Assembly: GCA_002405485.1 (NCBI GenBank)
Contig: DHLW01000096.1
Span: 85,075-100,041, forward strand
DNA: 14,967 bases
Reading direction: 5' to 3'
Source: Phycisphaerales bacterium UBA4658
GTDB taxonomy: Bacteria; Planctomycetota; Phycisphaerae; Phycisphaerales; UBA1924
In this document: positions 5,649 to 12,374 of the stretch, in pieces
Position numbering within the stretch: position 1 is the stretch's first letter
How the letters are laid out: the number at the start of each line of letters is the position of its first letter
Notes under the pieces: generated by a model
What the model was told of the DNA's origin: nothing
What the model saw: only the letters and a program-made list of their open reading frames with translations
Databases searched by the model: none
Program-made: the position numbers and the translations under genes

Positions 5649-6335
5649 TCAGTCGGCGACGTGATTGCTGCCGCGTGAGCGCGTGCCCGGGATCTTGAAT
5701 GTGGGGGAGCAGAGCCCGGCCTGGATGGCCATCTGGGCGAGGGCGACGCGGTCCTTGGTGTGGAGCTTGCGGGCGATGGCGCTCCGGTGCCACTCGATGG
5801 TCTTGATGGTTCGACAGAGCTTCTTGGCGATCTGCGCGCTGGTGAGTCCCATGCCGATGAGCGCGAGGATCTCTTTCTCGCGCTCGCTGAGCACCCCGAT
5901 GGGCCCCTGATCAACGTGGCGGATCTGGGCGGTGTCGACGTCGGTGGGTTCGGCGTCGGAGGCCCAGTTTGGGATGTCGGCGGGGCGATAGACGGCGAGG
6001 CAGAAGCCGGGCTGGCCCGGGAACTGGCGTGCGGTCACGACCATGGCCTTGCCCCGGCGCATGTCCTTGAACATCTGCGCGTGCCCGTTGCGGATGACAT
6101 CGCGGAGGATGGCCAGACGTTCCTCGGCCATGTCATGCTGCAGGCGGTCCTCGATGGAGAGGCGGCGGAGCTCATCCATGGTCTTCACGCCGCTGAGGCG
6201 CATGAAGACGGGATTGGCGAAGTGGCACCAGCCATCGGCGTCAAAGACGGCGACGGCGGCGCCGCTGTCGTGGATGAGCGCGTTCCATTGCGCGTCCGTG
6301 GCGGGCGGCGGAGTCCAGGAAGTCGCGCTAGGCAT
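5649..6335 (-). CDS. PAS-LuxR family transcriptional regulator
   Basis: A 228-residue cytoplasmic regulator. Residues ~18-120 form a PAS-like sensor domain (VAVFDADGWCHFANPVFMRL is a typical PAS opening). Residues ~148-210 are a LuxR/GerE helix-turn-helix: LSEREKEILALIGMGLTSAQ, then KTIEWHRSAIARKL. There is no receiver domain, so it is not a classical phosphorylated response regulator; the ligand or partner of the PAS domain is unknown. ATG 6335 follows the sequence GAGGAG at a slightly long spacing of about 11 bases; in-frame ATGs upstream run into the terminator of the next gene. It converges with the prepilin gene with a 30-base gap. No neighbouring sensor kinase is seen, so its targets cannot be inferred. 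Confidence 0.88.
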   Translation of the reverse strand: MPSATSWTPPPATDAQWNALIHDSGAAVAVFDADGWCHFANPVFMRLSGVKTMDELRRLSIEDRLQHDMAEERLAILRDVIRNGHAQMFKDMRRGKAMVVTARQFPGQPGFCLAVYRPADIPNWASDAEPTDVDTAQIRHVDQGPIGVLSEREKEILALIGMGLTSAQIAKKLCRTIKTIEWHRSAIARKLHTKDRVALAQMAIQAGLCSPTFKIPGTRSRGSNHVAD

Positions 6336-6427
6336 GGCGGATGAATCTCCTCGGGGCTGCGGAACAACAGGATACGGTGCGGAGCCCGGCTGGTCCAAGA
6401 GGCACGTCCGCACGCGCTGAGCACGGA

Positions 6428-6455
6428 AAAGGCCCGGCGGAAACACCGGGCCTTT
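6428..6455 (-). terminator. intrinsic terminator of the Skp-like gene
   Basis: A perfect ten-base-pair stem, AAAGGCCCGG with CCGGGCCTTT, encloses an eight-base loop. On the minus strand the stem ends in TTTT, about 40 bases after the stop codon of the Skp-like gene and before the PAS-LuxR start codon. It therefore separates the two minus-strand genes. Confidence 0.85.
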
Positions 6456-6497
6456 GGAGGGAGACCAGAGATGGTGGGGCCGAGCCCGCCGGGAGCA

Positions 6498-7118
6498 TCA
6501 CTTCCTGGCGGCGTACTCGTTGTTCATGAGGGTGATGACCTCCTGGGTGATGTCCAGGGAGGGATCGACAAAGAGCATGCGCTTGCTGGCGATGGAGCGG
6601 AGGATGTCGGAGGTCGAGCCGCGGTCGGGGACGGGGTTCTTCTCATCGGAAGCGAGGACGAGCTGGTAGCCGTTCTGCTTGGCGAGTCGTTCGGTGGCGT
6701 TGTCGATCTTGAGGTAGATCTCGCGGATGACCTCGCCGGACATCTCGGTGAGGATCTTCTCGGAGTACTGCTTCTCGAACTCGGCGCGGATGATCTTCTC
6801 GCGCAGGGCCTTGGCGAGGGCGGGCTTCTGGGCGTCGGTGGCCTGTTCGAGCTTGGCCTGCTCGTTCTTGGCCTCCTCGCCCAGGGCGTTGACGCGGGAC
6901 TGCAGGTCCTTGAGGGTGGTCTGCAGGGCGGCCTCGCGGTCCTTCTTCTCGTTGAGGCCCTGCAGGACGGAGTCGAGATCGACGACGGCGATGACCGGGG
7001 CGGCGGGGGGACCGAAGCGGGCGGCGGTGGCCGCGGCGCGGGCGCCGATGAGGGCCAGACCGGCGCAGGCAAGCAGTGCGGCGAGGACGAGAACGCGCTG
7101 ACGGGACAGGATCGACAT
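6498..7118 (-). CDS. Skp/OmpH-family periplasmic chaperone-like protein
   Basis: A 206-residue protein. It starts with a basic residue cluster and a hydrophobic segment (residues ~8-27) that looks like a signal peptide, possibly uncleaved. VIAVVDLDSVLQGLNEKKDR (42-61) is the usual OmpH/Skp opening strand and helix. A long charged coiled-coil region (~65-150) with Gln/Glu/Lys heptads follows, and KQNGYQLVLASDE (147-159) is the typical closing segment. Skp holds unfolded outer membrane proteins in the periplasm. Position 7118 is fixed by GGAGG five bases upstream. TATAGT at 7171-7166 is a good -10 match for a promoter about 48 bases before the ATG, but no -35 is clear. It is monocistronic, ending at the hairpin at 6428-6455. 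BamA/lpx genes, its usual neighbours in Proteobacteria, are absent. Confidence 0.88.
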   Translation of the reverse strand: MSILSRQRVLVLAALLACAGLALIGARAAATAARFGPPAAPVIAVVDLDSVLQGLNEKKDREAALQTTLKDLQSRVNALGEEAKNEQAKLEQATDAQKPALAKALREKIIRAEFEKQYSEKILTEMSGEVIREIYLKIDNATERLAKQNGYQLVLASDEKNPVPDRGSTSDILRSIASKRMLFVDPSLDITQEVITLMNNEYAARK

Positions 7119-7165
7119 GGAGACCTCCGTGTGCCGCGGGGGCAAGATGCTCCAGCGGTGAGAGC

Positions 7166-7171
7166 ACTATA
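7166..7171 (-). promoter_or_regulatory. candidate -10 element of the Skp-like gene
   Basis: TATAGT on the minus strand (five of six matches to TATAAT) lies 48 bases upstream of the Skp-like ATG. No convincing -35 hexamer lies 17 bases upstream, so this is a weak call. Confidence 0.3.
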
Positions 7172-7212
7172 CGGAGGAGCGCGGGAGGATCGCGTTCGGG
7201 GGGCTTTGGCCC

Positions 7213-7255
7213 AAAAAGGAAGCAGGCCGGTGCAACGCACACCGGCCTTCTTCCT
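7213..7255 (-). terminator. long hairpin with minus-strand U-tail
   Basis: Positions 7217-7232 pair with 7240-7255 with a single mismatch, including a perfect nine-base-pair core (AGGCCGGTG / CACCGGCCT) and loop CAACGCA. On the minus strand the stem is followed by TTTTT (complement of 7213-7217). This makes it an intrinsic terminator for transcripts coming from 7260-7500 or beyond. The glycosyltransferase stop codon lies about 240 bases upstream. The + strand has no T-tract. Confidence 0.75.
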
Positions 7256-7376
7256 GTCGTAGTGTGGAATCGGCTGCCCGATTCCTTCTGATGAACAGGC
7301 ACCACCGGTTGTCGGAGATCACCGTGATCACCGGCCGGGGGCCCGAACTTCACGAATCTTGGGCGACAAAGTCGCG
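7256..7376 (-). ncRNA. candidate structured RNA or long 3' UTR
   Basis: This stretch lies in the 375-base gap between the Skp-like and glycosyltransferase genes and is visibly less GC-rich than its surroundings toward its upstream end (7350-7480). It contains several short perfect hairpins: GCGAC-AAA-GTCGC (7363-7375), GATCA-CCG-TGATC (7317-7329) inside CCGGT/ACCGG (7305-7309 with 7330-7334), and GGAATCGG-CTGC-CCGATTCC (7266-7285). It ends in the strong minus-strand terminator at 7213-7255. A weak promoter-like pair (TTGCAT at 7410-7405, TAACGT at 7388-7383, 16-base spacer) would start an RNA near 7376. It could instead be the 3' UTR of the glycosyltransferase mRNA. I recognise no known RNA family. 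Confidence 0.3.
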
Positions 7377-7493
7377 GAGTTTACGTTACCACATGTTGGT
7401 TTTGATGCAAGCGAAGATGTCGGTTGAATGATCAGGATTTCGTGGAGAAGCCCCTCAAGCAAGTTACCCAAATTGCCGCTTGGTCGTCCACAA

Positions 7494-8783
7494 TCAGTGG
7501 GCACCCTGAGAATTCAGGCCTTTGGCTCGCTCTGGCCATTCGGCGATGAGCCGGGGAATCTCGGTCGTGGGGTGTTCCGAGAGCACGGCTTTGGAGAGTG
7601 CGTGGGCCCTTGCCGCGGTTCCAGGGTTCTCAAGCACGCGGGCCAGGGCACTGGTGAGCGCGCGGGGCGAGAGCCGAGAGTGGAAGAGCGTCTCGCTGAC
7701 GCCCAGGCGCTTGGCGCGCGCGGCGTTATCGAACTGGTCATGGGCGAGGGGCGTGATGACGGTGGGCCTCCCTGAGCGGAGGCCCTGGGCGGTGGAGCCG
7801 ATGCCCCCGTGATGGACCGTGGCGCAGGCCCGGGGGAGGAGCGAGCTGAACGGGGCGTAGGTGGCGGCGTAGACGGTTGGGGGGAGCGTGGGGAGGCGGG
7901 ATCGGTACTCGGATCGCCCGACGAGCAGCACGGCGCGTCGGTTGAGGGCGGCGGCGGCCTGGATGGCGCAGTCGTAGAAGCGTGAACGGATGTGGACGGC
8001 GGTGGTGCCCTGGGCGAAGACGATGGGCGGGTCGCCGTCGCTGAGGAAGCGCTCGAGCGCGGGATCATCGTCGTGGTGATCGTGGTGGGTGTCGAAGAAC
8101 GGGAAGCCGGTGATGACGCTGCCGGGCGGATCGCCCGGTGCGGGCGGACGGAAGTGGGAGGACCAGAGCCCGAGGTTGAGCCCCGGGCGCATGAACTCGG
8201 AGATGAGGATGTCGCGGAGCCTGGGCAGGCCGAGGTCGGCGCGGATGCGGTTGAGCGGAGGATCGAGCATCCATCGGACGATGTGGCGACCGATCCACGC
8301 GTCGAAGCGTGTGGCGTAGAGGCGCGGGTCATGGGTGCGCCACTGGCCGAAGACGATCTTGTCTTTGGCGCGCATCCACCCGATGGGTGCGAGCGTGGCG
8401 GTGATGATGGGGACGCCGGCCTTCTCGCAGGCCCAGTGTGAGCCCAGGACGATCGGATGGATGATCGCGGCGTCTGGGCGGATGTCCTGGATCAGCCGGG
8501 TTGTTCGGGCGAAGAACTCGGGCACGAGGGGGAGCGTGAGCTCTTTGAGCACGACGCGCGGGCCCTTTGAGGCGTGCATGACGCCGGGGTGCTGCATGAT
8601 CTCGGCGACGTCGACGCGATCGGAGAGCGCGGCGAAGGGGATGCCGGCGCGATTGGCCTGATCCTGGAAGTATGGGTTGGTGGCGACGATCGCCTCGTGG
8701 CCGGCGGCCCGCATGGCCTGGGCGATGGCGAAGAAGGGATGGATGTCGCCGTGGGAGCCGAGAGTGATGAGGAGGAGGCGCAT
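7494..8783 (-). CDS. GT1-family (UGT/MGT-like) glycosyltransferase
   Basis: A 429-residue GT-B-fold glycosyltransferase. The N-terminal Rossmann half begins MRLLLITLGSHGDIHPFFAI, the usual start of sterol- and macrolide-glucosyltransferase-like proteins (GSHGD, then acceptor-domain helices). The C-terminal half has the nucleotide-sugar binding signature HHGGIGSTAQGLRSGRP (324-340) and LAHDQFDNAARA (346-357), with D349/Q350 in the sugar-binding position. Such enzymes transfer hexoses from UDP- or TDP-sugars to lipids, sterols or small molecules; the acceptor cannot be read. No membrane span is predicted. The start at 8783 is chosen by homology and has only a weak ribosome site. It follows the proline-rich protein gene by 28 bases and is probably co-transcribed with it. 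It is downstream of no other sugar genes here. Confidence 0.9.
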   Translation of the reverse strand: MRLLLITLGSHGDIHPFFAIAQAMRAAGHEAIVATNPYFQDQANRAGIPFAALSDRVDVAEIMQHPGVMHASKGPRVVLKELTLPLVPEFFARTTRLIQDIRPDAAIIHPIVLGSHWACEKAGVPIITATLAPIGWMRAKDKIVFGQWRTHDPRLYATRFDAWIGRHIVRWMLDPPLNRIRADLGLPRLRDILISEFMRPGLNLGLWSSHFRPPAPGDPPGSVITGFPFFDTHHDHHDDDPALERFLSDGDPPIVFAQGTTAVHIRSRFYDCAIQAAAALNRRAVLLVGRSEYRSRLPTLPPTVYAATYAPFSSLLPRACATVHHGGIGSTAQGLRSGRPTVITPLAHDQFDNAARAKRLGVSETLFHSRLSPRALTSALARVLENPGTAARAHALSKAVLSEHPTTEIPRLIAEWPERAKGLNSQGAH

Positions 8784-8811
8784 GAACGGGAGTGTCGGCG
8801 TGCGTCGGCGA

Positions 8812-9156
8812 TCAGGTTGAGGGCGGCGGCGGCGGGGAGGTCGGCGGCGGGGAGGCCAGAGGGTGGTGCTCGACCTCGTCGATGATGGTGCGACGCAGGA
8901 CAACGGTGCCCTGCGGAGTTTCGAGCTGGTGCTGTTCGATGATCTGGCGAACAGCGGGCGTGCGGGGGGTGGCTGGCGAGGCCGGGGCGGTCTCGGGCGA
9001 CGGAGGCGGGATCTGGGTGCTCGGGGCGACGGGCTGGGCGGGTGCGGACGGGTCGGGGTCGCTCTTGATGCCTTGCCAGATGTGGCCGACGAAGGCGCCG
9101 AGATTGCGGAGGAGCGGGGGTTTGTCGGGTTGGCCGGTCATGTGTGGGCGGAACAT
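8812..9156 (-). CDS. small proline-rich protein, function unknown
   Basis: A 114-residue (or 109 if starting at ATG 9141) protein without signal peptide or membrane span. The N-terminal part (PLLRNLGAFVGHIWQGIKSD) is moderately conserved-looking. A Pro/Ala/Ser-rich linker follows, then a second ordered block (QIIEQHQLETPQGTVVLRRT) with residues IIDEVEHH, and a tail of consecutive prolines. The block structure suggests two short binding segments joined by a flexible linker. It lies 28 bases upstream of the glycosyltransferase gene on the same strand and is likely co-transcribed. It is divergent from nadA. Start choice and function are uncertain. Confidence 0.65.
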   Translation of the reverse strand: MFRPHMTGQPDKPPLLRNLGAFVGHIWQGIKSDPDPSAPAQPVAPSTQIPPPSPETAPASPATPRTPAVRQIIEQHQLETPQGTVVLRRTIIDEVEHHPLASPPPTSPPPPPST

Positions 9157-9251
9157 TGTTGGCGCGTCGGGTGGGCGTGCGATCGAGGCGTTCGGGACTT
9201 CTAGGATGAACGCTCGCATGCCGGGAGGCGGCCTGCGGAGGGAGCGCACCG

Positions 9252-10529
9252 ATGTTGTGGCAGCCGTCGCTTTCGGATGAGTATGTCAGGGCGAGCGTCG
9301 AGCAGCTTGCCGAGCGGATCCGTGCGCGTCGGCGGGAGCTTGGGAAGGATCTGGTGATCCTGGGGCACCACTACCAGACCGACGAGGTGATCCGGCACGC
9401 GGATTTCACAGGGGACTCGCTGAAGCTCTCGCAGCTTGCGGCGTCGAAGGTGAAGGAGGCCGGGGCGAAGTATGTGGTGTTCTGCGGCGTGCACTTCATG
9501 GCCGAGACCGCCGACCTGCTCACGCCGGAGCACGTGAGCGTGATTCTGCCGGATCTGTCGGCGGGGTGTTCGATGGCGGACATGGCGGACTATGACGACG
9601 CGCTGAGCGCGTGGGACACGTTGCACGAAGGGCTGAGGGCGCGCGGGTGGAAGGGGCGGATCATTCCGATCACGTACATCAACTCGACGGCGGCGATCAA
9701 GGCGTTCGTCGGGCGCGAGGGCGGGATCGTGTGCACGTCCTCGAACGCGCAGAAGATGTTCGAGTGGGCAATGGCGGGCGGGACCAAGCCCAGAAAGAGC
9801 GGCGAGGAGATCAAGGTGCTCTTCCTGCCGGATCAGCACCTTGGGCGGAACACCGCGGCGGCGCACGGGCTGGACGTTCGGACGCAGACGTGCCTGTACG
9901 ATCCGCGGCGAGCGGCCAAGGGTGACGAGTACGGGGGAAGCAGCATCGAGCAGGTGGCCGAGGCCAAGGTGATCTTGTGGGCCGGGCATTGCTCGGTGCA
10001 CAAACTGTTCCGGCCGGAGCATTGCGACCAGATCCGGGCCGAGGACGCGCGGAGGCGTGAGGACGCCGTGGGCGGCGAGATCCATGGCGCGACGCGCGAA
10101 CCGACGACGATCCTGGTGCATCCCGAGTGTTGCAAGGAGGTCGTGGACAAGTCGGATCTGGCCGGGTCGACGGAGTACATCATCCGGACGATTCGCGAGG
10201 CCAAGCCCGGATCGCGATGGGCCGTGGGGACCGAGACGCATCTGGTCAACCGGCTGGCGCGGGAGGCGGCGGGGCGGGGCGTGCACGTGCGGATTCTCTC
10301 GGACTGCCAGTGCCTGTGCACGACGATGTTCCGCATCGACCAGGCGCACCTGTGCTGGGTGCTGGACAATCTGGCCCAGGGCAAGGTGGTGAACCGGATC
10401 ACGGTGCACGCCGAGGCCCGCAAGCGGGCTCTTGAGGCGATCGATCGGATGCTGTCGTTGTCTGCGCCGATGGGGGCGTCGGCAAAGGGCGTGAAGGGCA
10501 AGGCCGAGGATCCGGTGGCCGTGGACTGA
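9252..10529 (+). CDS. nadA: quinolinate synthase A
   Basis: A 425-residue [4Fe-4S] enzyme that condenses iminoaspartate with dihydroxyacetone phosphate to quinolinate in de novo NAD synthesis, in the cytoplasm. Motifs include ILGHHYQTDEV (36-46), TGDSLKLSQLA, SAGCSMADM (103-111), YINSTAAIKA, TSSNAQK, LPDQHLGRNTA, WAGHCSVHK (243-251), VHPECC (289-294) and DCQCLCTTM (351-359). The likely cluster ligands are C106, C247 and a cysteine of the last motif, probably C356. It is longer than most NadA proteins (~350-370) through an insertion at about 255-285 and a charged C-terminal tail. GGAGGGAG eight bases upstream gives a convincing start. nadB and nadC are not adjacent. The stop codon lies only six bases from that of the convergent neuB-like gene, with no terminator in between. 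Confidence 0.97.
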   Translation: MLWQPSLSDEYVRASVEQLAERIRARRRELGKDLVILGHHYQTDEVIRHADFTGDSLKLSQLAASKVKEAGAKYVVFCGVHFMAETADLLTPEHVSVILPDLSAGCSMADMADYDDALSAWDTLHEGLRARGWKGRIIPITYINSTAAIKAFVGREGGIVCTSSNAQKMFEWAMAGGTKPRKSGEEIKVLFLPDQHLGRNTAAAHGLDVRTQTCLYDPRRAAKGDEYGGSSIEQVAEAKVILWAGHCSVHKLFRPEHCDQIRAEDARRREDAVGGEIHGATREPTTILVHPECCKEVVDKSDLAGSTEYIIRTIREAKPGSRWAVGTETHLVNRLAREAAGRGVHVRILSDCQCLCTTMFRIDQAHLCWVLDNLAQGKVVNRITVHAEARKRALEAIDRMLSLSAPMGASAKGVKGKAEDPVAVD

Positions 10530-10535
10530 GCGCGA

Positions 10536-11588
10536 TCAGGCAAGGTCGTCGGTCGTGAGCAGGCCGTCGGCGGGTTTGCTTGAGCGCAATCGAGCGCCGA
10601 TGGCGCGGTCGAGGAGCGACGGCGGAAGGCCGGTGCCGGGACGCTTGAAGGTCAGATCCGAGCGGGTGAGCACGTGTCCGGCGGCAAGATCGCGCGTGAG
10701 CACGAGCGACTGGCGGCTGACGGTGCGGACGTCGCGCTCGATGTCCAGGACGCGCTTGAGCGGTTCGGGCGACGGCGGACGCGGACGGATCGCGGCGGCC
10801 CGAGCACGGCGGACGTACTCGGCGAACTGAGCCGGCTCGAGCGACGCGGCATGATCGGGCCCGGCGGCGGATCGGGAGTAGGTCAGGTGCTTCTCCAGCA
10901 GCACCGCTCCGGCCGACACGGCGAGCGCACCGGTATCCAGATCGGGCGTGTGGTCGCTATAGCCCACGGGGCCGCAGGAGATCGCGGCGATGGCGGGGAT
11001 GCCGGCGAGCTCGGCGTGCTGCATGGGCGTGGGGTAGCTGCTCACGCACTGCATGACGGCGGTGCGCTCGAGCGCGTCGAGGGACGACAGCCAGTGCATG
11101 GTCTGGCGGACTTCGTCGAGCGTGGCGGCACCCGTGGAGAGGATGAGGGGGCGGCCGGTGCGGGCGAGTTCGACCAGCAGCGGGAGGTGGATGAGGTCCG
11201 GGCTCGCGGTCTTGTAGGCGTGCCAGGGGAGCGACTCGGCGACGGCGACGAGCTCGACGGAGAAGACGGTGACGATGGCGTGCACGCCGAGGGCCCGGGC
11301 TTGATCGACGACCGGGGCCATGTCGCCGATGGAGAGTTCGAGCCGGCGGAGCATGGCGATGGGGTCGGTCTCGCCGGCGGCTTTCTGGTATGCGGCGAGC
11401 TTGGCATCGCGGCTCATGAGGCGGTCGGCCTCGAAGAGCTGGAGCTTGATGGCGTCGGCGCCGGCGCGGGCGGCGGCCTGGGCGAGTTCGACGGCGCGGC
11501 GCGGATCGCCGTCGTGGTTCACGCCCAGTTCGGCGATGACGTACACGTCGGCGGAATCGGGCTGGATGAGGCGATCAGCAATGCGCAT
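10536..11588 (-). CDS. neuB: NeuB-family nonulosonic acid synthase
   Basis: A 350-residue protein with the NeuB TIM-barrel domain (~15-250) and a C-terminal SAF/antifreeze-like domain (~295-348). Visible motifs are VIAELGVNHDGDPRRA (17-32), AGADAIKLQLFEA (42-54), YKTASPD, LSTGAATLDEVRQ (150-162), SSYPTP (183-188), GYSDHTPD (209-216), EKHLTYSR (232-239) and the C-terminal VSRQSLV and KRPGTG (325-330). Such enzymes condense PEP with a hexosamine (ManNAc or a bacillosamine-type sugar) to a nine-carbon sialic-, legionaminic- or pseudaminic-type acid; the exact sugar cannot be decided from sequence. The ATG at 11588 overlaps the end of the upstream cytidylyltransferase gene by 14 bases, suggesting translational coupling. 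Cytoplasmic; last gene of the operon. Confidence 0.93.
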   Translation of the reverse strand: MRIADRLIQPDSADVYVIAELGVNHDGDPRRAVELAQAAARAGADAIKLQLFEADRLMSRDAKLAAYQKAAGETDPIAMLRRLELSIGDMAPVVDQARALGVHAIVTVFSVELVAVAESLPWHAYKTASPDLIHLPLLVELARTGRPLILSTGAATLDEVRQTMHWLSSLDALERTAVMQCVSSYPTPMQHAELAGIPAIAAISCGPVGYSDHTPDLDTGALAVSAGAVLLEKHLTYSRSAAGPDHAASLEPAQFAEYVRRARAAAIRPRPPSPEPLKRVLDIERDVRTVSRQSLVLTRDLAAGHVLTRSDLTFKRPGTGLPPSLLDRAIGARLRSSKPADGLLTTDDLA

Positions 11589-12369
11589 GGGCGGGCGTGC
11601 TCTGGGGGTGGCGGTCGCGCAGGATGGCGTCGGCGACGAGGGCGTCGATGCGGGTGTCGATATCGAGCACGTCGCCGTCGGCGGTGCGGATGCCGCGGCG
11701 ATCGACGCCGAAGAACGCGTGCGGGCCGGGGGTCGCGCCCGGAACCTGCTGGAAGAGCGCGGCCCTGGTGACGCAGAGCACGCCGCCGTCGGGAATGAAC
11801 GCGGGCGGGAGATCCTGGCGGCGGAAGACGTTGTGGTTGAGCACCGTTCCCTCCCAGGGCGCGACGACGGCGGAGTCGGGATCGAGCCGGGCCGTCCACC
11901 ATGGGTGGTGCTTGCCCACGGGGGCGTAGGACTGCACGCTGTCGGCGCCCGTGCTGATGAGGGTCTGCACGGCGCGATCGATGAGATCGGGGGGGCGCAC
12001 GGGCACGTTGGCGTAGAGGATGACGATCGGGGTGCGCTCGGCGAGCGGGGCGGCGGCTTCGAGCAGAGAGACGGCGTGGCGAGCGGCGGCGTCGACGGTC
12101 GCCGAGTCTCCGGCGAGATCGGCGGGGCGCGGCAGCGCGATCAGGTCGTCGTGGGACGCTACAGACTGCAGGATGGCCTGATCGTCGGTGCTGATGGCGA
12201 CGGCACCGACGAGTGTGGCGGCACGTGCGTGGAGGATCGACCACTCGAAGCAGGGGCGACCGGCGATGTCGCGGGTGTTCTTTCCCGGAAGCCCCTTGCT
12301 GCCGGCGCGGGCCAGAATGACCGCCAGAGCGGGCCGTTGAGCGGAGAGCTGTCGGACGATGGTCGTCAT
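11575..12369 (-). CDS. neuA: NeuA-type CMP-nonulosonate cytidylyltransferase
   Basis: A 264-residue GT-A-like nucleotidyltransferase that would activate the nonulosonic acid with CTP. The P-loop-like signature is ILARAGSKGLPGKNTRDIAG (18-37), close to the canonical ARGGSKGIPxKN, with Ala in place of the first Gly. Further motifs are AISTDDQAIL (58-67), VDAAARHAV (92-100), ILYANVPVRPPDLIDRA (117-133), IPDGGVLCV and DVLDIDTRIDALVA near the C terminus. The order of genes (Maf-type, NeuA-type, NeuB-type) marks a nonulosonic acid pathway. The start at 12369 lies six bases after the Maf stop codon, so the genes are tightly linked. Its substrate is CMP-Neu5Ac-like or CMP-Leg/Pse-like; undecided. No NeuC/PseB-type epimerase gene is in the window. 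Confidence 0.92.
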   Translation of the reverse strand: MTTIVRQLSAQRPALAVILARAGSKGLPGKNTRDIAGRPCFEWSILHARAATLVGAVAISTDDQAILQSVASHDDLIALPRPADLAGDSATVDAAARHAVSLLEAAAPLAERTPIVILYANVPVRPPDLIDRAVQTLISTGADSVQSYAPVGKHHPWWTARLDPDSAVVAPWEGTVLNHNVFRRQDLPPAFIPDGGVLCVTRAALFQQVPGATPGPHAFFGVDRRGIRTADGDVLDIDTRIDALVADAILRDRHPQSTPAHAHC

Positions 12370-12374
12370 GTCGT

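Noticed and set aside
6471..7262. 263-codon + strand open frame antisense to the Skp-like gene
   Set aside because: Gly/Leu/Asp-rich repetitive translation mirrors the opposite-strand coiled coil; no ribosome site or family pattern.
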